The notes: generated from the sequence alone by a model not told the origin. 10,013 nt of DNA from CAZTWC01 sp964617105 [NCBI: uncultured Myxococcia bacterium] (GCA_964617105.1 CAZTWC010000089.1:1-10013), one strand, 5' to 3'; shown: positions 1 through 7,146, numbered from the stretch's first letter. A program made the numbers and translations.

Positions 1-2
1 CG

Positions 3-1046
3 CTGAATATATCTTTATTTTTCACCAGAGTAACCAGCCTATTTTCCAGATTTTGGAATCTCTGTTTTTTTTGGTTTTCATTTAAGGATTACCGATTCTG
101 GCTGGTGGTGGTAACAATCCCTCTGTTTTTTTTGATTAAATCGCTGTTTTTTATAGTCGGTCCCTCTGAACAGGGGTTTCGTCTCAGATTGGGCAAAATT
201 GTGGAAACCGGAATTAAACCGGGTCTGCATTTTAAAATCCCCTATCCGGTTGAAAAGATTCTTATCTTTAATCCCCAAAAAATATTCCGGCTGGAATTGG
301 GTTTTCGAACCAATGGACAACTCCTGGATTTCAAGCAGCCCAGGTTGTGGGAAACCAAACACTGGGGAAAGGGTTTTAAGAAGTTAGAAGAAGAGAGCCT
401 ATATATTACTGGTGATGAAAATATTATCGACATTAGCGCTGTTCTCCAATACCGGATAATTGATCCCCGCTATTATCTATTTCAGTTTAATAATATGGAT
501 AAAATTTTACGCTCCCTGTTTGAAGCCAGTATGAGAGAAGTGGTGGCCACCATGAACCTGGACGACCTATTAACCTCCGGGCGGATAACCATGATGAAAA
601 GAGCAAAATTGCTGATGCGGCAATATACAGAAAAACTAAAACTAGGGGTGGAACCTATGCTGGTGTGCCTTTTTGATATTCATCCGCCAATCCCGGTGGT
701 TTACGCCTTTCGTGATGTTTTTAGCGCGCGGGAAGACAAACAGCGGAAACTTAATATGGCTCAATCCTATCAAAACAGCACCATTCCCAGAACCAGGGGA
801 AAGGCGGTTTCACGGGTTAAAAAGGCAAAAGGGACGGCATTTGAAAAGCAACAGATCGCCCTGGGCAAGGCAAAACGTTTGAAGGCAGTGGCAAAGATCG
901 CCCTTATTCACCCTGATGCCGTCTGGTATAGAAAATATCTTTCTACCATAGAAGCGGTATTAAGCGGGAAACCGAAATATGTGGTTGATCCAAGTGTCAA
1001 TACCGGAGCCTACAATATATGGATGTATAAAAAGGATAAACCTTAA
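3..1046 (+). CDS. hflK: HflK-like SPFH/band-7 membrane protein, 5' end outside the window
   Basis: This is an SPFH-domain protein of the HflK type, a family that forms membrane microdomain cages with HflC and modulates the FtsH protease. The frame is open from base 3 with no stop and has no ATG before the membrane segment, so the gene probably starts left of the window. GTG codons at 105 and 108 are the only conventional in-window starts and would cut into the hydrophobic segment. Numbering from GTG 105, the membrane segment covers residues 1-19. The SPFH core follows, with SEQGFRLRLGK at 21-31, PGLHFKIPYPVEK at 39-51 and a DENI motif at 104-107. FSAREDKQRK at 206-215 matches the AREDR-type motif before the HflK helical stalk. 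The stalk is unusual: lysine- and arginine-rich (about 231-265) rather than acidic, and different from the third gene. The next gene starts 12 bases downstream, so they are co-transcribed. The family is fairly certain; the exact N-terminus is not. Confidence 0.82.
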   Translation: MNISLFFTRVTSLFSRFWNLCFFWFSFKDYRFWLVVVTIPLFFLIKSLFFIVGPSEQGFRLRLGKIVETGIKPGLHFKIPYPVEKILIFNPQKIFRLELGFRTNGQLLDFKQPRLWETKHWGKGFKKLEEESLYITGDENIIDISAVLQYRIIDPRYYLFQFNNMDKILRSLFEASMREVVATMNLDDLLTSGRITMMKRAKLLMRQYTEKLKLGVEPMLVCLFDIHPPIPVVYAFRDVFSAREDKQRKLNMAQSYQNSTIPRTRGKAVSRVKKAKGTAFEKQQIALGKAKRLKAVAKIALIHPDAVWYRKYLSTIEAVLSGKPKYVVDPSVNTGAYNIWMYKKDKP

Positions 1047-1058
1047 TAGGGAAATAAA

Positions 1059-1946
1059 ATGTATAAAACTATTTTGGCCACATTAGGTTTTTTAATGGTG
1101 ACCGGGTACCTGCTATTCACCATGATAGTCAGGGTGGATGAAACTGAGATTGCGGTGATAACTCAGTTTGGCGAACCCATAAAGATTGTCACCAAAGCCG
1201 GGGCTGTGTTTAAATTGCCCGATCCGATACAGACTGCCTGGCGCTACGACAAGCGCATTCAATTCCACATCACTACCGGGGCAGAGTATTTAACCAGAGA
1301 TAAGAAAAATTTGGTTATTGGATATTTTATCTTGTGGAAGATCAGTGAGGCCGCCAAATTTATTCAAAAGGTAAAAGACTTGAAAGGGGCGGAGATTCGA
1401 CTTTCAGATATGGTGGCTTCGGAACTGGGGACAGTTATTGGCAAATATCTATTGTCAGATTTTTTTACTGTGGATAAAAAGCAAACCAAAATTCCGGAAA
1501 TCGTTGACCAGGTAGCCGCTCTATGCCAAGAGAAATCGCTTCAAGAGTTTGGGGTGGAGATAACCGATATTCGCATTCATAAACTCAATTTTCCCTTGCA
1601 GAACCGGCCTAGTGTATACCAGCGGATGTGGGCTGAAAGAGAGAGAATAGCCAATAAATATAGGGCTGAAGGCGAAGAGGAAGCGATTAAGATCAGGGCC
1701 AAAACCGAGCGGCAGGTAAAAGAGATGCTGGCCGAAGCGGAGAAAAAAGCCCAGATCATCCGGGGCGAGGGTGAAGCGAAATCTACCCGGATTTATGCCG
1801 AGGCTTTTAAGAGCAATCCCGCTTTTTTCAAATACACCCATGAGTTGGAGTTGTACAGCAAATTGCTGGATCAGAAAACCACCCTGATCTTATCGATAAA
1901 ATCGCCCATATTCAAGTATTTGGAAACACCGCCAAAGATAAAATAG
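1059..1946 (+). CDS. hflC: HflC-like SPFH/band-7 membrane protein
   Basis: This is the HflC-type partner of the HflK-like neighbours and is predicted to sit in the membrane with its SPFH and coiled-coil parts outside the cytoplasm. A single membrane segment at residues 5-24 is followed by VDETEIAVITQFGEP (26-40), the usual HflC entry into the SPFH domain, and KLPDPIQTAWRYDKRIQ (52-68). The best diagnostic stretch is RMWAERERIANKYRAEGEEE at 189-208. It leads into a long Glu/Ala/Lys-rich coiled coil with IRGEGEAKSTRIYAEAFKSN (234-253), which matches the HflC consensus closely. At 295 residues it is slightly shorter than typical HflC. The ATG is preceded by TAGGGA about six bases upstream. It lies 12 bases after the first gene and 11 bases before the third. 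No ftsH gene is seen, so a role in FtsH control is assumed from the family. Confidence 0.9.
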   Translation: MYKTILATLGFLMVTGYLLFTMIVRVDETEIAVITQFGEPIKIVTKAGAVFKLPDPIQTAWRYDKRIQFHITTGAEYLTRDKKNLVIGYFILWKISEAAKFIQKVKDLKGAEIRLSDMVASELGTVIGKYLLSDFFTVDKKQTKIPEIVDQVAALCQEKSLQEFGVEITDIRIHKLNFPLQNRPSVYQRMWAERERIANKYRAEGEEEAIKIRAKTERQVKEMLAEAEKKAQIIRGEGEAKSTRIYAEAFKSNPAFFKYTHELELYSKLLDQKTTLILSIKSPIFKYLETPPKIK

Positions 1947-1957
1947 GACAGGCTGAA

Positions 1958-2896
1958 TTGGAAAAGAAAACTCAAACCTTTAAATATATAAAAGCCGTTG
2001 CCGAAGTGTTTTTTGTTTTCGCGGTTTTAATCTATTTTTTATCTGGCTTTTACTTGATAGCCCCTCAACAGAGAGGGGTTTTGACCCGCTTTGGCCGCCT
2101 GGTTGATGAACGGATAATGCCGGGTATTCATTACCATCTTCCCTGGCCCATGGAAAAGGTGCAAATTATAAAAGTTACCGAGTATCGCCGCCTGTCCATG
2201 ACTTTTCAGGAATATGACCGGGATTATACCCAGCCAGGTTCTTTGCTTACCAGCGATGAAAACATTGTTCAAATCACCCTGTTGGTACAATACAATATTA
2301 AGAAACCGGGACAATTTTTGTTTTCTGCGCCAAAACCGGAAAGACTGCTGGATTATATTGTCAGGTACGCTGCCATTGTGGTCTCGGCCGGCTTGCCGAT
2401 TGACCAGATAATGACCACCGGCCGGCAATTACTAAAGGTTGAGGTCAAGAATCTAGCCCAAAAATTGGCGGACTCCTATAAACTGGGTATAAGTATCGCT
2501 GCTATCCATATAAAATCCATTACTCCGCCGGCAAAAGTAAAAAACAGTTTTGCCGATGTGGCCAGTGCCAGGGAAGATAAAATAAAACTTATCCAAAAGG
2601 CCAAAGGCGAAAGCAATAGAAAGTTGCCGGAAGCCCGGGGCAAGGTGGAGGAGATTTTAAATGAAGCCCATTCCTATAAAACCGAACTTATAGAAGCCGC
2701 CCATGGCGAATCCAAGGCTTTTTTGGCCCTGTTAAAGGAATACAACCACTCCAAGCAAATCACCACCCGAAAACTATATTTAGAGGCCTTGAATCGAATA
2801 TTATCTAAAACCAAAAAGTATATTTACGACCCCCAGGCAGAACAATTTCTAAAGGCAAATCGCCCTAATCCAGAGTGGCTAAACCCCCGACCATAA
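1958..2896 (+). CDS. hflK: Second HflK-like SPFH/band-7 membrane protein
   Basis: This is the third SPFH protein in the row and the more canonical HflK of the two. The start is TTG at 1958, preceded by AGGACAGG; the next in-frame ATG would remove the membrane segment, so TTG is preferred. A short basic N-terminus (1-12) precedes a membrane helix at 14-34. PQQRGVLTRFGR (36-47), PGIHYHLPWPMEK (55-67) and SDENIVQ (99-105) are HflK SPFH landmarks. ASAREDKIKLIQKAKGESNR (202-221) opens the stalk, and HGESKAFLALLKEY (249-262) followed by RKLYLEALNRIL (271-282) matches the HflK C-terminal consensus. It shares the HflK layout with the first gene but differs in the region between the SPFH core and the stalk, so the two are old paralogues rather than a recent duplication. 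The regulator gene that follows is only 16 bases away. Confidence 0.88.
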   Translation: MEKKTQTFKYIKAVAEVFFVFAVLIYFLSGFYLIAPQQRGVLTRFGRLVDERIMPGIHYHLPWPMEKVQIIKVTEYRRLSMTFQEYDRDYTQPGSLLTSDENIVQITLLVQYNIKKPGQFLFSAPKPERLLDYIVRYAAIVVSAGLPIDQIMTTGRQLLKVEVKNLAQKLADSYKLGISIAAIHIKSITPPAKVKNSFADVASAREDKIKLIQKAKGESNRKLPEARGKVEEILNEAHSYKTELIEAAHGESKAFLALLKEYNHSKQITTRKLYLEALNRILSKTKKYIYDPQAEQFLKANRPNPEWLNPRP

Positions 2897-2912
2897 TTGC
2901 GGTGGAAAAATT

Positions 2913-3683
2913 ATGAAAAAAAACAAAAATACTTTATTAACAACCGGTCAGGCCGCTAAACTCTGTTCTGTAAAACCTGACACCATGCTAAAATGGATTA
3001 AAAAAGGTAAAATCAAGGCCTCCCGGACTGCTGGCGGACATTTTCGAGTAAATCGTTCTGATATGGCAGATTATATCTCCTCTACTCACAGTGAAAATGA
3101 AGAAGACTCTATAAAGGGGACCAGAAAACCTTTCCAGTTCTGTTGGGAATATTTTGCGTTGCACGGCGAGATAATTCAGGATTGTTTAAAATGTCTGGTT
3201 TATAGTTCACGAACTATGCGCTGTTGGGAATTGAGCCGCTTATCCACAGAATTTGGCTTTGCCGGTATCTATTGCACCACTACTTGCAATGACTGTAAAT
3301 ATAAACAAGACCAGAGAAGTAAACCCTTTCAGGTGATACTGGTTACTGATGATGACCAGATAAAGACCTCATTACTGGAACAGAGTGAAGGCACCTGGTC
3401 CATAATGCGATTCACCAATTGTGAATATGGTTGTTCCAGTATAATCGACCAGTTTAGACCAGATTATATTGTTATAGACGGTTATTGCTTTTCAGAGGAG
3501 AGGTGTGCCGAATTTTGCTTTAACCTCCAGCAGGACCCCAGGATCCCAGAGACCAAAATTATTATGCTTTTATCAGAATCGGCTCAAAAAAAAGGCAACC
3601 GAAACCAATCAAAAATCTATAAATATATTAACAAACCCTTTAGTGCCCACAAGTTAAAAACCAGCCTGGACTATACTGGTTGA
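2913..3683 (+). CDS. MerR/excisionase-type DNA-binding protein with cysteine-rich linker and receiver-like domain
   Basis: Three parts can be seen. Residues 8-58 form a winged-helix domain of the BldC/excisionase (MerR-like) type: TTGQAAKLCSVKPDTMLKWI at 10-29, then a basic wing with TAGGHFRVNRSD (39-50). Residues 77-128 are cysteine-rich: C77-W78, C91-x2-C94, C104-W105, then C121, C125 and C128. The paired CW spacing resembles a small metal-binding segment seen in regulators of Desulfobacterota (recalled, not searched). Residues 138-253 look like a receiver: acidic TDDD at 145-148, candidate phosphoacceptor D189 in VIDG, S221 and K241-P242. The protein has 13 cysteines in 256 residues. The DNA-binding domain first and the receiver last is the reverse of most response regulators. 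ATG follows GGTGGA by six bases. The position directly behind the SPFH genes suggests it controls or reports on that operon; this is inference. Confidence 0.75.
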   Translation: MKKNKNTLLTTGQAAKLCSVKPDTMLKWIKKGKIKASRTAGGHFRVNRSDMADYISSTHSENEEDSIKGTRKPFQFCWEYFALHGEIIQDCLKCLVYSSRTMRCWELSRLSTEFGFAGIYCTTTCNDCKYKQDQRSKPFQVILVTDDDQIKTSLLEQSEGTWSIMRFTNCEYGCSSIIDQFRPDYIVIDGYCFSEERCAEFCFNLQQDPRIPETKIIMLLSESAQKKGNRNQSKIYKYINKPFSAHKLKTSLDYTG

Positions 3684-3773
3684 TGGCTGATAGCCCCGTT
3701 TTAACTCCTACCATCATGTGCGGTATTTAAATGCCACGGTTCTGTCGAGGAAACAGTAAGGTTGTCTTCCTGC

Positions 3774-3809
3774 TTTTACCAACTCAACCGCTTGAAATAG
3801 CTGGTAAAA
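3774..3809. repeat. Nested inverted repeat upstream of the Rrf2 promoter
   Basis: Perfect 8-base arms TTTTACCA (3774-3781) and TGGTAAAA (3802-3809) enclose a second small stem, TCAA (3784-3787) and TTGA (3792-3795), with a four-base loop. There is no T-run after it, so it is not a clear terminator. It ends 44 bases before the -35 box at 3854, so it could be a protein binding site or the end of the preceding transcript. Its function is unknown. Confidence 0.5.
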
Positions 3810-3853
3810 ATGTGACTACATTTAAAAATTGCGGGCCAATTGATATTTTTCTC

Positions 3854-3882
3854 TTGACAATAAGGGCAGTTTTTTTTACGAT
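3854..3882 (+). promoter_or_regulatory. Sigma-70-type promoter for the Rrf2 gene and probably the genes behind it
   Basis: A perfect -35 hexamer TTGACA (3854-3859) is followed after exactly 17 bases by TACGAT (3877-3882), which matches the -10 consensus at four positions including the key first T, second A and last T. Transcription would start near 3889. GATTAA occurs twice, at 3880-3885 and 3890-3895, so the same DNA face is repeated over the -10 and start site, a place where a repressor could bind. Confidence 0.6.
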
Positions 3883-3916
3883 TAAGTCAGATTAAATCCT
3901 ATGGGGTTATGCGGAT

Positions 3917-3940
3917 ATAAAATGGCCCATATAATTTTAT
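3917..3940. repeat. Short inverted repeat in the predicted leader
   Basis: Arms ATAAAAT (3917-3923) and ATTTTAT (3934-3940) are perfect complements separated by 10 bases. The dyad lies about 30 to 50 bases after the predicted transcription start, where a dimeric regulator such as Rrf2 could block its own transcript. It is AT-rich, so chance is a real alternative. Confidence 0.3.
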
Positions 3941-4021
3941 TTCTCATTAAAAAAGGCATTTTAACCACCTGAAATAACTTTGCTCCGGACAGGGGCTGGA
4001 TTTCATTAGATAAATGACCAA

Positions 4022-4036
4022 TTAACGGAGAGTTAA
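4022..4036. promoter_or_regulatory. TTAA-N7-TTAA motif overlapping the Rrf2 ribosome binding site
   Basis: TTAA at 4022-4025 and TTAA at 4033-4036 are seven bases apart, enclosing the Shine-Dalgarno sequence GGAG (4027-4030) that sits six bases before the GTG start. The same TTAA-N7-TTAA spacing recurs at 4564-4578 before the next gene. A shared operator is possible, but nothing else supports it. Confidence 0.25.
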
Positions 4037-4522
4037 GTGAAAATTCCCACCAAGGTTACATATTCGTTACGGTTAATGAGTTGCCTGGCAGACCATGCTC
4101 ATCGCGAAAAGCCGGTAGGTTTAAAGGAAATTTCTAAAAAACTTGGGATTTCATTACGTTATTTGGAACAATTAGTGGTCCCCTTAAAAAATGCCGCTTT
4201 GCTAAAAAGCGTGGCCGGCAAATATGGCGGTTATCTTCTGACCAGGGAGCCGGGGCAAATCAAAGTGGGAGAAATTGTTGAAGTAGCCATGGGGCCTATC
4301 AGTCTGATCAATTGTTTGGAGAATAATTACGAGTGCAAATATTTAGATGTCTGCATTACCAGGAGAATGTGGGGGCTGGTTAACAGCAACATTACCGATA
4401 TTCTATATGATTATTCTCTTCAGGATTTATCAGAAAAGAAAATGGTGGAAAAATACTCGGCTGACTCAACTGATGTTGAAGATAGCAGTGATGAAGATAT
4501 TTTAGCCAAATTGCCGTGTTAA
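4037..4522 (+). CDS. Rrf2-family transcriptional regulator with three-cysteine cluster site
   Basis: This is a winged-helix regulator of the Rrf2 family (IscR, NsrR and relatives), which often senses redox state, iron-sulfur supply or nitric oxide. The start is GTG with GGAG six bases upstream, giving the family-typical N-terminus KIPTKVTYSLRLMSCLADHA (2-21). The recognition helix region is ISKKLGISLRYLEQLVVPLK (32-51), and the wing is KSVAGKYGGYLL (57-68). C93, C100 and C106 are spaced C-x6-C-x5-C, close to the cysteine trio (C-x5-C-x5-C) that binds Fe-S in IscR, so a cluster is plausible. An acidic tail (about 142-154) extends beyond the usual end. No IscS or IscU gene adjoins it. Instead it heads the redox gene pair and signalling genes, so it probably controls these and perhaps itself. 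It is not IscR by context, so no symbol is given. Confidence 0.88.
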   Translation: MKIPTKVTYSLRLMSCLADHAHREKPVGLKEISKKLGISLRYLEQLVVPLKNAALLKSVAGKYGGYLLTREPGQIKVGEIVEVAMGPISLINCLENNYECKYLDVCITRRMWGLVNSNITDILYDYSLQDLSEKKMVEKYSADSTDVEDSSDEDILAKLPC

Positions 4523-4563
4523 CCTAAGGGTTCGCACATAAAACAAAAAGCAATTCCGGAGTG

Positions 4564-4578
4564 TTAAGTTTTATTTAA
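4564..4578. promoter_or_regulatory. Second TTAA-N7-TTAA motif, within a GTTAA/TTAAC dyad
   Basis: TTAA at 4564-4567 and 4575-4578 lie inside the perfect dyad GTTAA-N7-TTAAC (4563-4579), just before the GAGGTG ribosome binding site (4586-4591) of the cytochrome b-type gene. It repeats the spacing found before the Rrf2 gene. I see no promoter in this 74-base gap, so it would act on readthrough transcription or on the RNA. Confidence 0.3.
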
Positions 4579-4596
4579 CGGAAGTGAGGTGTTTGC

Positions 4597-5523
4597 ATGT
4601 TGTATTCGATTATCTATCTGTGTTTCTTTGTCTTTGCGGCAGCAGTTGCCTTTCGGGTGATAAAACTGCTCACTATGCCCAGGCATTTGCGTTGGGAACT
4701 CTACCCGGTGGCTCATGAAAAAGGCAAAGCCCACTATGGTGGTTCCTACTTTGAAGAGTTTGAGTGGTGGAAAAAGGAGCCGCAGAAATCAAAATTGCAG
4801 GAACTATCGATTATGATTCCGGAAATTCTGCTGATTAAAGGGCTGTGGGAGCATAACCGCAAATTGTGGTATTTTTCTTTTCCTTTTCATGCCGGGCTCT
4901 ACTTGCTCTTTGCCCTCATCGGGCTGCTGGCACTGGGCGCAATTGTGCAGGCCAATGGTGTAACTGTTGCTCCGGATGGTAATATCCTGGTTTCCGCCCT
5001 CTATTACCTGACCATCCTGGTGGGATTTTCCTCTTTGGCGGCCGGGCTTTTTGGCAGTATTGCTTTATTGCTAAACCGGTACAATGATAAGAAATTAAAA
5101 AACTACTCGGCCCCCATGGATTTTGCCAACCTCTATTTCTTTATTGTTGCTTTTGCCGTGGGTTTTCTATCCTGGCTGTTGGTGGATCATGACTTTGCTA
5201 TCGGTAGAACCATTGCCCAGGGTGTTATCACTTTTGAGGATTTAGCCATCAACAGTGTATGGGTATCTGGGGCGGTTTTCTTATGGGCTATTTTGTTGGC
5301 CTATATTCCTTTGACCCACATGTCTCACTTTTTCACCAAATATTTTATTTACCACCATGTCCGCTGGGAAGATGAACCCAATTTGCGGGGTAGTAAAGTT
5401 GAAGCAGAAATAAACAAAAACTTAAATTATCCAGTTAGTTGGTCTGCGCCTCATATCAATGGCGATGGCAAAAAAACCTGGGTAGATGTAGCTTTAGCGG
5501 AGGGAACTGAAGATGAAAAATAA
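4597..5523 (+). CDS. Cytochrome b-type membrane subunit, DsrM/TmcC/NarI-like
   Basis: This is a quinone-linked membrane subunit of the respiratory nitrate reductase gamma superfamily, as found in DsrMK, TmcCB and HdrDE-type complexes. About five hydrophobic helices are visible at 4-26, 91-117, 131-160, 176-198 and 222-245. H98 at the start of the second helix, H198 after the fourth and H241/H244 near the end of the fifth are candidate heme b ligands; H253 and H254 follow. Between helices 1 and 2 is a long polar loop with PRHLRWELYP (28-37) and YGGSYFEEFEWW (47-58), recalled as typical of deltaproteobacterial versions. Its length, 308 residues, fits DsrM-like proteins. ATG has GAGGTG five bases upstream. 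Its last 11 bases overlap the Fe-S subunit gene, which signals coupled translation and a shared complex. No dsrJOP or multiheme cytochrome gene is present, so the physiological partner is unknown and no symbol is assigned. Confidence 0.82.
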   Translation: MLYSIIYLCFFVFAAAVAFRVIKLLTMPRHLRWELYPVAHEKGKAHYGGSYFEEFEWWKKEPQKSKLQELSIMIPEILLIKGLWEHNRKLWYFSFPFHAGLYLLFALIGLLALGAIVQANGVTVAPDGNILVSALYYLTILVGFSSLAAGLFGSIALLLNRYNDKKLKNYSAPMDFANLYFFIVAFAVGFLSWLLVDHDFAIGRTIAQGVITFEDLAINSVWVSGAVFLWAILLAYIPLTHMSHFFTKYFIYHHVRWEDEPNLRGSKVEAEINKNLNYPVSWSAPHINGDGKKTWVDVALAEGTEDEK

Positions 5524-7120
5524 TATAACCGTAGAGGATATCAGTAAGCCATCGAAACAGTTGACCCATATCGACCCGGCCGAACTAAAACCTTTGCCGG
5601 CTCCATATAACAATCATGATGGCAGCCCTGATTGGAAAGAGATCAAGCCTGAAACCAGGGAAAAAATGGAGGCCAGCCTGGATGACACCTGTGCCTTGAG
5701 TCTTCCCAAGGTGGAAAGTAAAGAGGAGCAGGAAAAAATTATCGCCTCTTTTCTCAAAGGGCTGGAGAAACTGCTAACCCAAGAGAATAACTGGACCTTT
5801 TTACAGCCGCTGATACTCTCTTTGGATCATTGCGCCAAGTGTCAGACCTGTTCTGATGCCTGCCCGGTTTTTGAAGTGACCCAGGACGAAGTATATAGAC
5901 CTACTTTCCGGTCAGAAGTGCTCAGGCGAATCTATAAAAAGCATATCAAACCGGGAGGCAAACTGTGGAGTAAATTATCGGGCGGCGACATAGAACTTAA
6001 CTGGACCACCCTTACCCGGTTGATAGAACTTGCCTATCGCTGCACTCTTTGCCGGCGTTGTGCCCAGACCTGCCCGGTGGGGGTTGACAATGGATTGATA
6101 AATCATGAGTTAAGAAAACTGTTCAGCCAGGAGTTGGGAATCGCTGCCAAAGAGATCCACCAATTAGGCTCTGTACAGCAGTTAAAAATCGGTTCATCCA
6201 CTGGCATGAATCCGGAAGTGCTCAAAGACAACATGGAGTTTATCGATGAGGATATGACCGACCTGACTGGGTTTACTGTAAATACGCCCTTTGACAAGGA
6301 GGGCGCCGATATCCTGTTGATTCACAACGCTGGAGAGATATTGGCCTGGCCCCAGAACCCCGGTGCTTTTGCTATCATCCTGGAAGCAGCCGGCCTCAAC
6401 TGGACCCTGTCCAGTGACCTGGTGGCCTACGATGCTGTTAACTACGGCCTGTGGTATGATGACGCTCAATTGGCCCGGGTGGCCCTGAAGCATTTACAGG
6501 TAGCCAAAAAACTGGGAGTGAAAAAGATCGTGGTGGGTGAATGTGGGCACGCTCACAAAGCCTTGATGGTTATTGCTGACCGGGTTGCCACCGGCGATCT
6601 CAATATACCGCGGGAAAGTTGTTTTACCTTGCTGGAGAATATAGTTTTTAGCGGCAAGTTAAAACTTGATCCATCCAAGAATGATTTTCCGGTCACGTTG
6701 CATGACCCCTGCAACGTGGCGAGAGCCATGGGCGTGGTGGAACCACAGCGCCGGATAATACGCCATATTGCCCCCCAGTTCAGGGAGATGTATCCCCATG
6801 GTGTTACCAATTACTGTTGCGGTGGCGGGAGCGGTTTTGCCATTATGTCGCCCAATAATTTTGAAGACTGGCGTTTTAATGTTTCCGGCCGGAAAAAATT
6901 TGAGCAGATTATCAATGCTTTTTCCGATTGTCCATCTCCTGATGTCAAAAAATACCTGTGTGCACCCTGCTCAAACTGCAAAGGACAAATCCGGGATATG
7001 TTCAAGTATTATAAAGCCTGGGAAAAATTTGGCATAAAATACGATGGGCTGGTGGAATTAATTGTCAACTGCATGGAAGATATCAAACAACCCTTTATCG
7101 AATGGGATGAAGTATTCTAA
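5513..7120 (+). CDS. Iron-sulfur subunit with two 4Fe-4S sites and CCG domain, DsrK/HdrD/TmcB-like
   Basis: This is the cytoplasmic partner of the membrane subunit, related to the catalytic subunits HdrD and DsrK, which handle thiol/disulfide electron transfer. After about 100 residues of polar N-terminal sequence come two ferredoxin-type sites: C107, C110, C113, C117-P and C177, C180, C183, C187-P. The C-terminal half has a partial first CCG-like unit (GECGHAHKA, 342-350) and a full second one: HDPC (C400), YCCGGGS (C435-C436) and CAPCSNC (C483, C486, C489). This is the ligand set expected for a noncubane [4Fe-4S] cluster, though the last gap is longer than the usual CCG spacing. No membrane helix is seen. 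Its length of 535 is near DsrK and longer than HmcF. The ATG has GGAGGG eight bases upstream inside the previous gene. Function is likely menaquinone-linked reduction or oxidation of a thiol carrier; the true substrate cannot be read here. Confidence 0.85.
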   Translation: MKNNITVEDISKPSKQLTHIDPAELKPLPAPYNNHDGSPDWKEIKPETREKMEASLDDTCALSLPKVESKEEQEKIIASFLKGLEKLLTQENNWTFLQPLILSLDHCAKCQTCSDACPVFEVTQDEVYRPTFRSEVLRRIYKKHIKPGGKLWSKLSGGDIELNWTTLTRLIELAYRCTLCRRCAQTCPVGVDNGLINHELRKLFSQELGIAAKEIHQLGSVQQLKIGSSTGMNPEVLKDNMEFIDEDMTDLTGFTVNTPFDKEGADILLIHNAGEILAWPQNPGAFAIILEAAGLNWTLSSDLVAYDAVNYGLWYDDAQLARVALKHLQVAKKLGVKKIVVGECGHAHKALMVIADRVATGDLNIPRESCFTLLENIVFSGKLKLDPSKNDFPVTLHDPCNVARAMGVVEPQRRIIRHIAPQFREMYPHGVTNYCCGGGSGFAIMSPNNFEDWRFNVSGRKKFEQIINAFSDCPSPDVKKYLCAPCSNCKGQIRDMFKYYKAWEKFGIKYDGLVELIVNCMEDIKQPFIEWDEVF

Positions 7121-7146
7121 TTTAAGGAGCCCTAAGGTTTATTAGA

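Larger units (their letters stand above)
3684..4036. other. Intergenic control region between the SPFH operon and the redox/signalling genes
   Basis: This 353-base stretch has no convincing gene. It holds a weak AGGAA/TTCCT hairpin at 3748-3771, which is followed by TTTT and could act as a poor terminator for the upstream operon. It also contains a nested inverted repeat (3774-3809), a sigma-70-type promoter (3854-3882), a dyad in the leader (3917-3940) and TTAA-spacer-TTAA motifs; the main elements are listed separately. The predicted leader of the Rrf2 gene, from roughly 3889 to 4036, is about 147 bases, long enough to hold regulatory structure. I do not recognise a known riboswitch in it. 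Confidence 0.6.

Noticed and set aside
3684-3702. GGCT-GAT-AGCC hairpin followed by CCGTTTT as a terminator of the SPFH operon
   Set aside because: The stem has only four base pairs and the T-run is four bases, too weak to call.
3731-3895. Open frame of 54 codons in the intergenic region
   Set aside because: It has no ribosome binding site before the ATG, its product resembles nothing recognisable, and it runs through the inverted repeat and promoter, so it is more likely chance.
4037-4522. IscR of an Fe-S assembly operon
   Set aside because: The three cysteines fit, but the spacing differs by one residue and no iscS, iscU or other assembly gene is adjacent.
4597-7120. Complete Dsr or Tmc complex operon
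   Set aside because: Only the cytochrome b-type and Fe-S subunits are present; no dsrJ, dsrO, dsrP or tetraheme cytochrome gene lies on either side.
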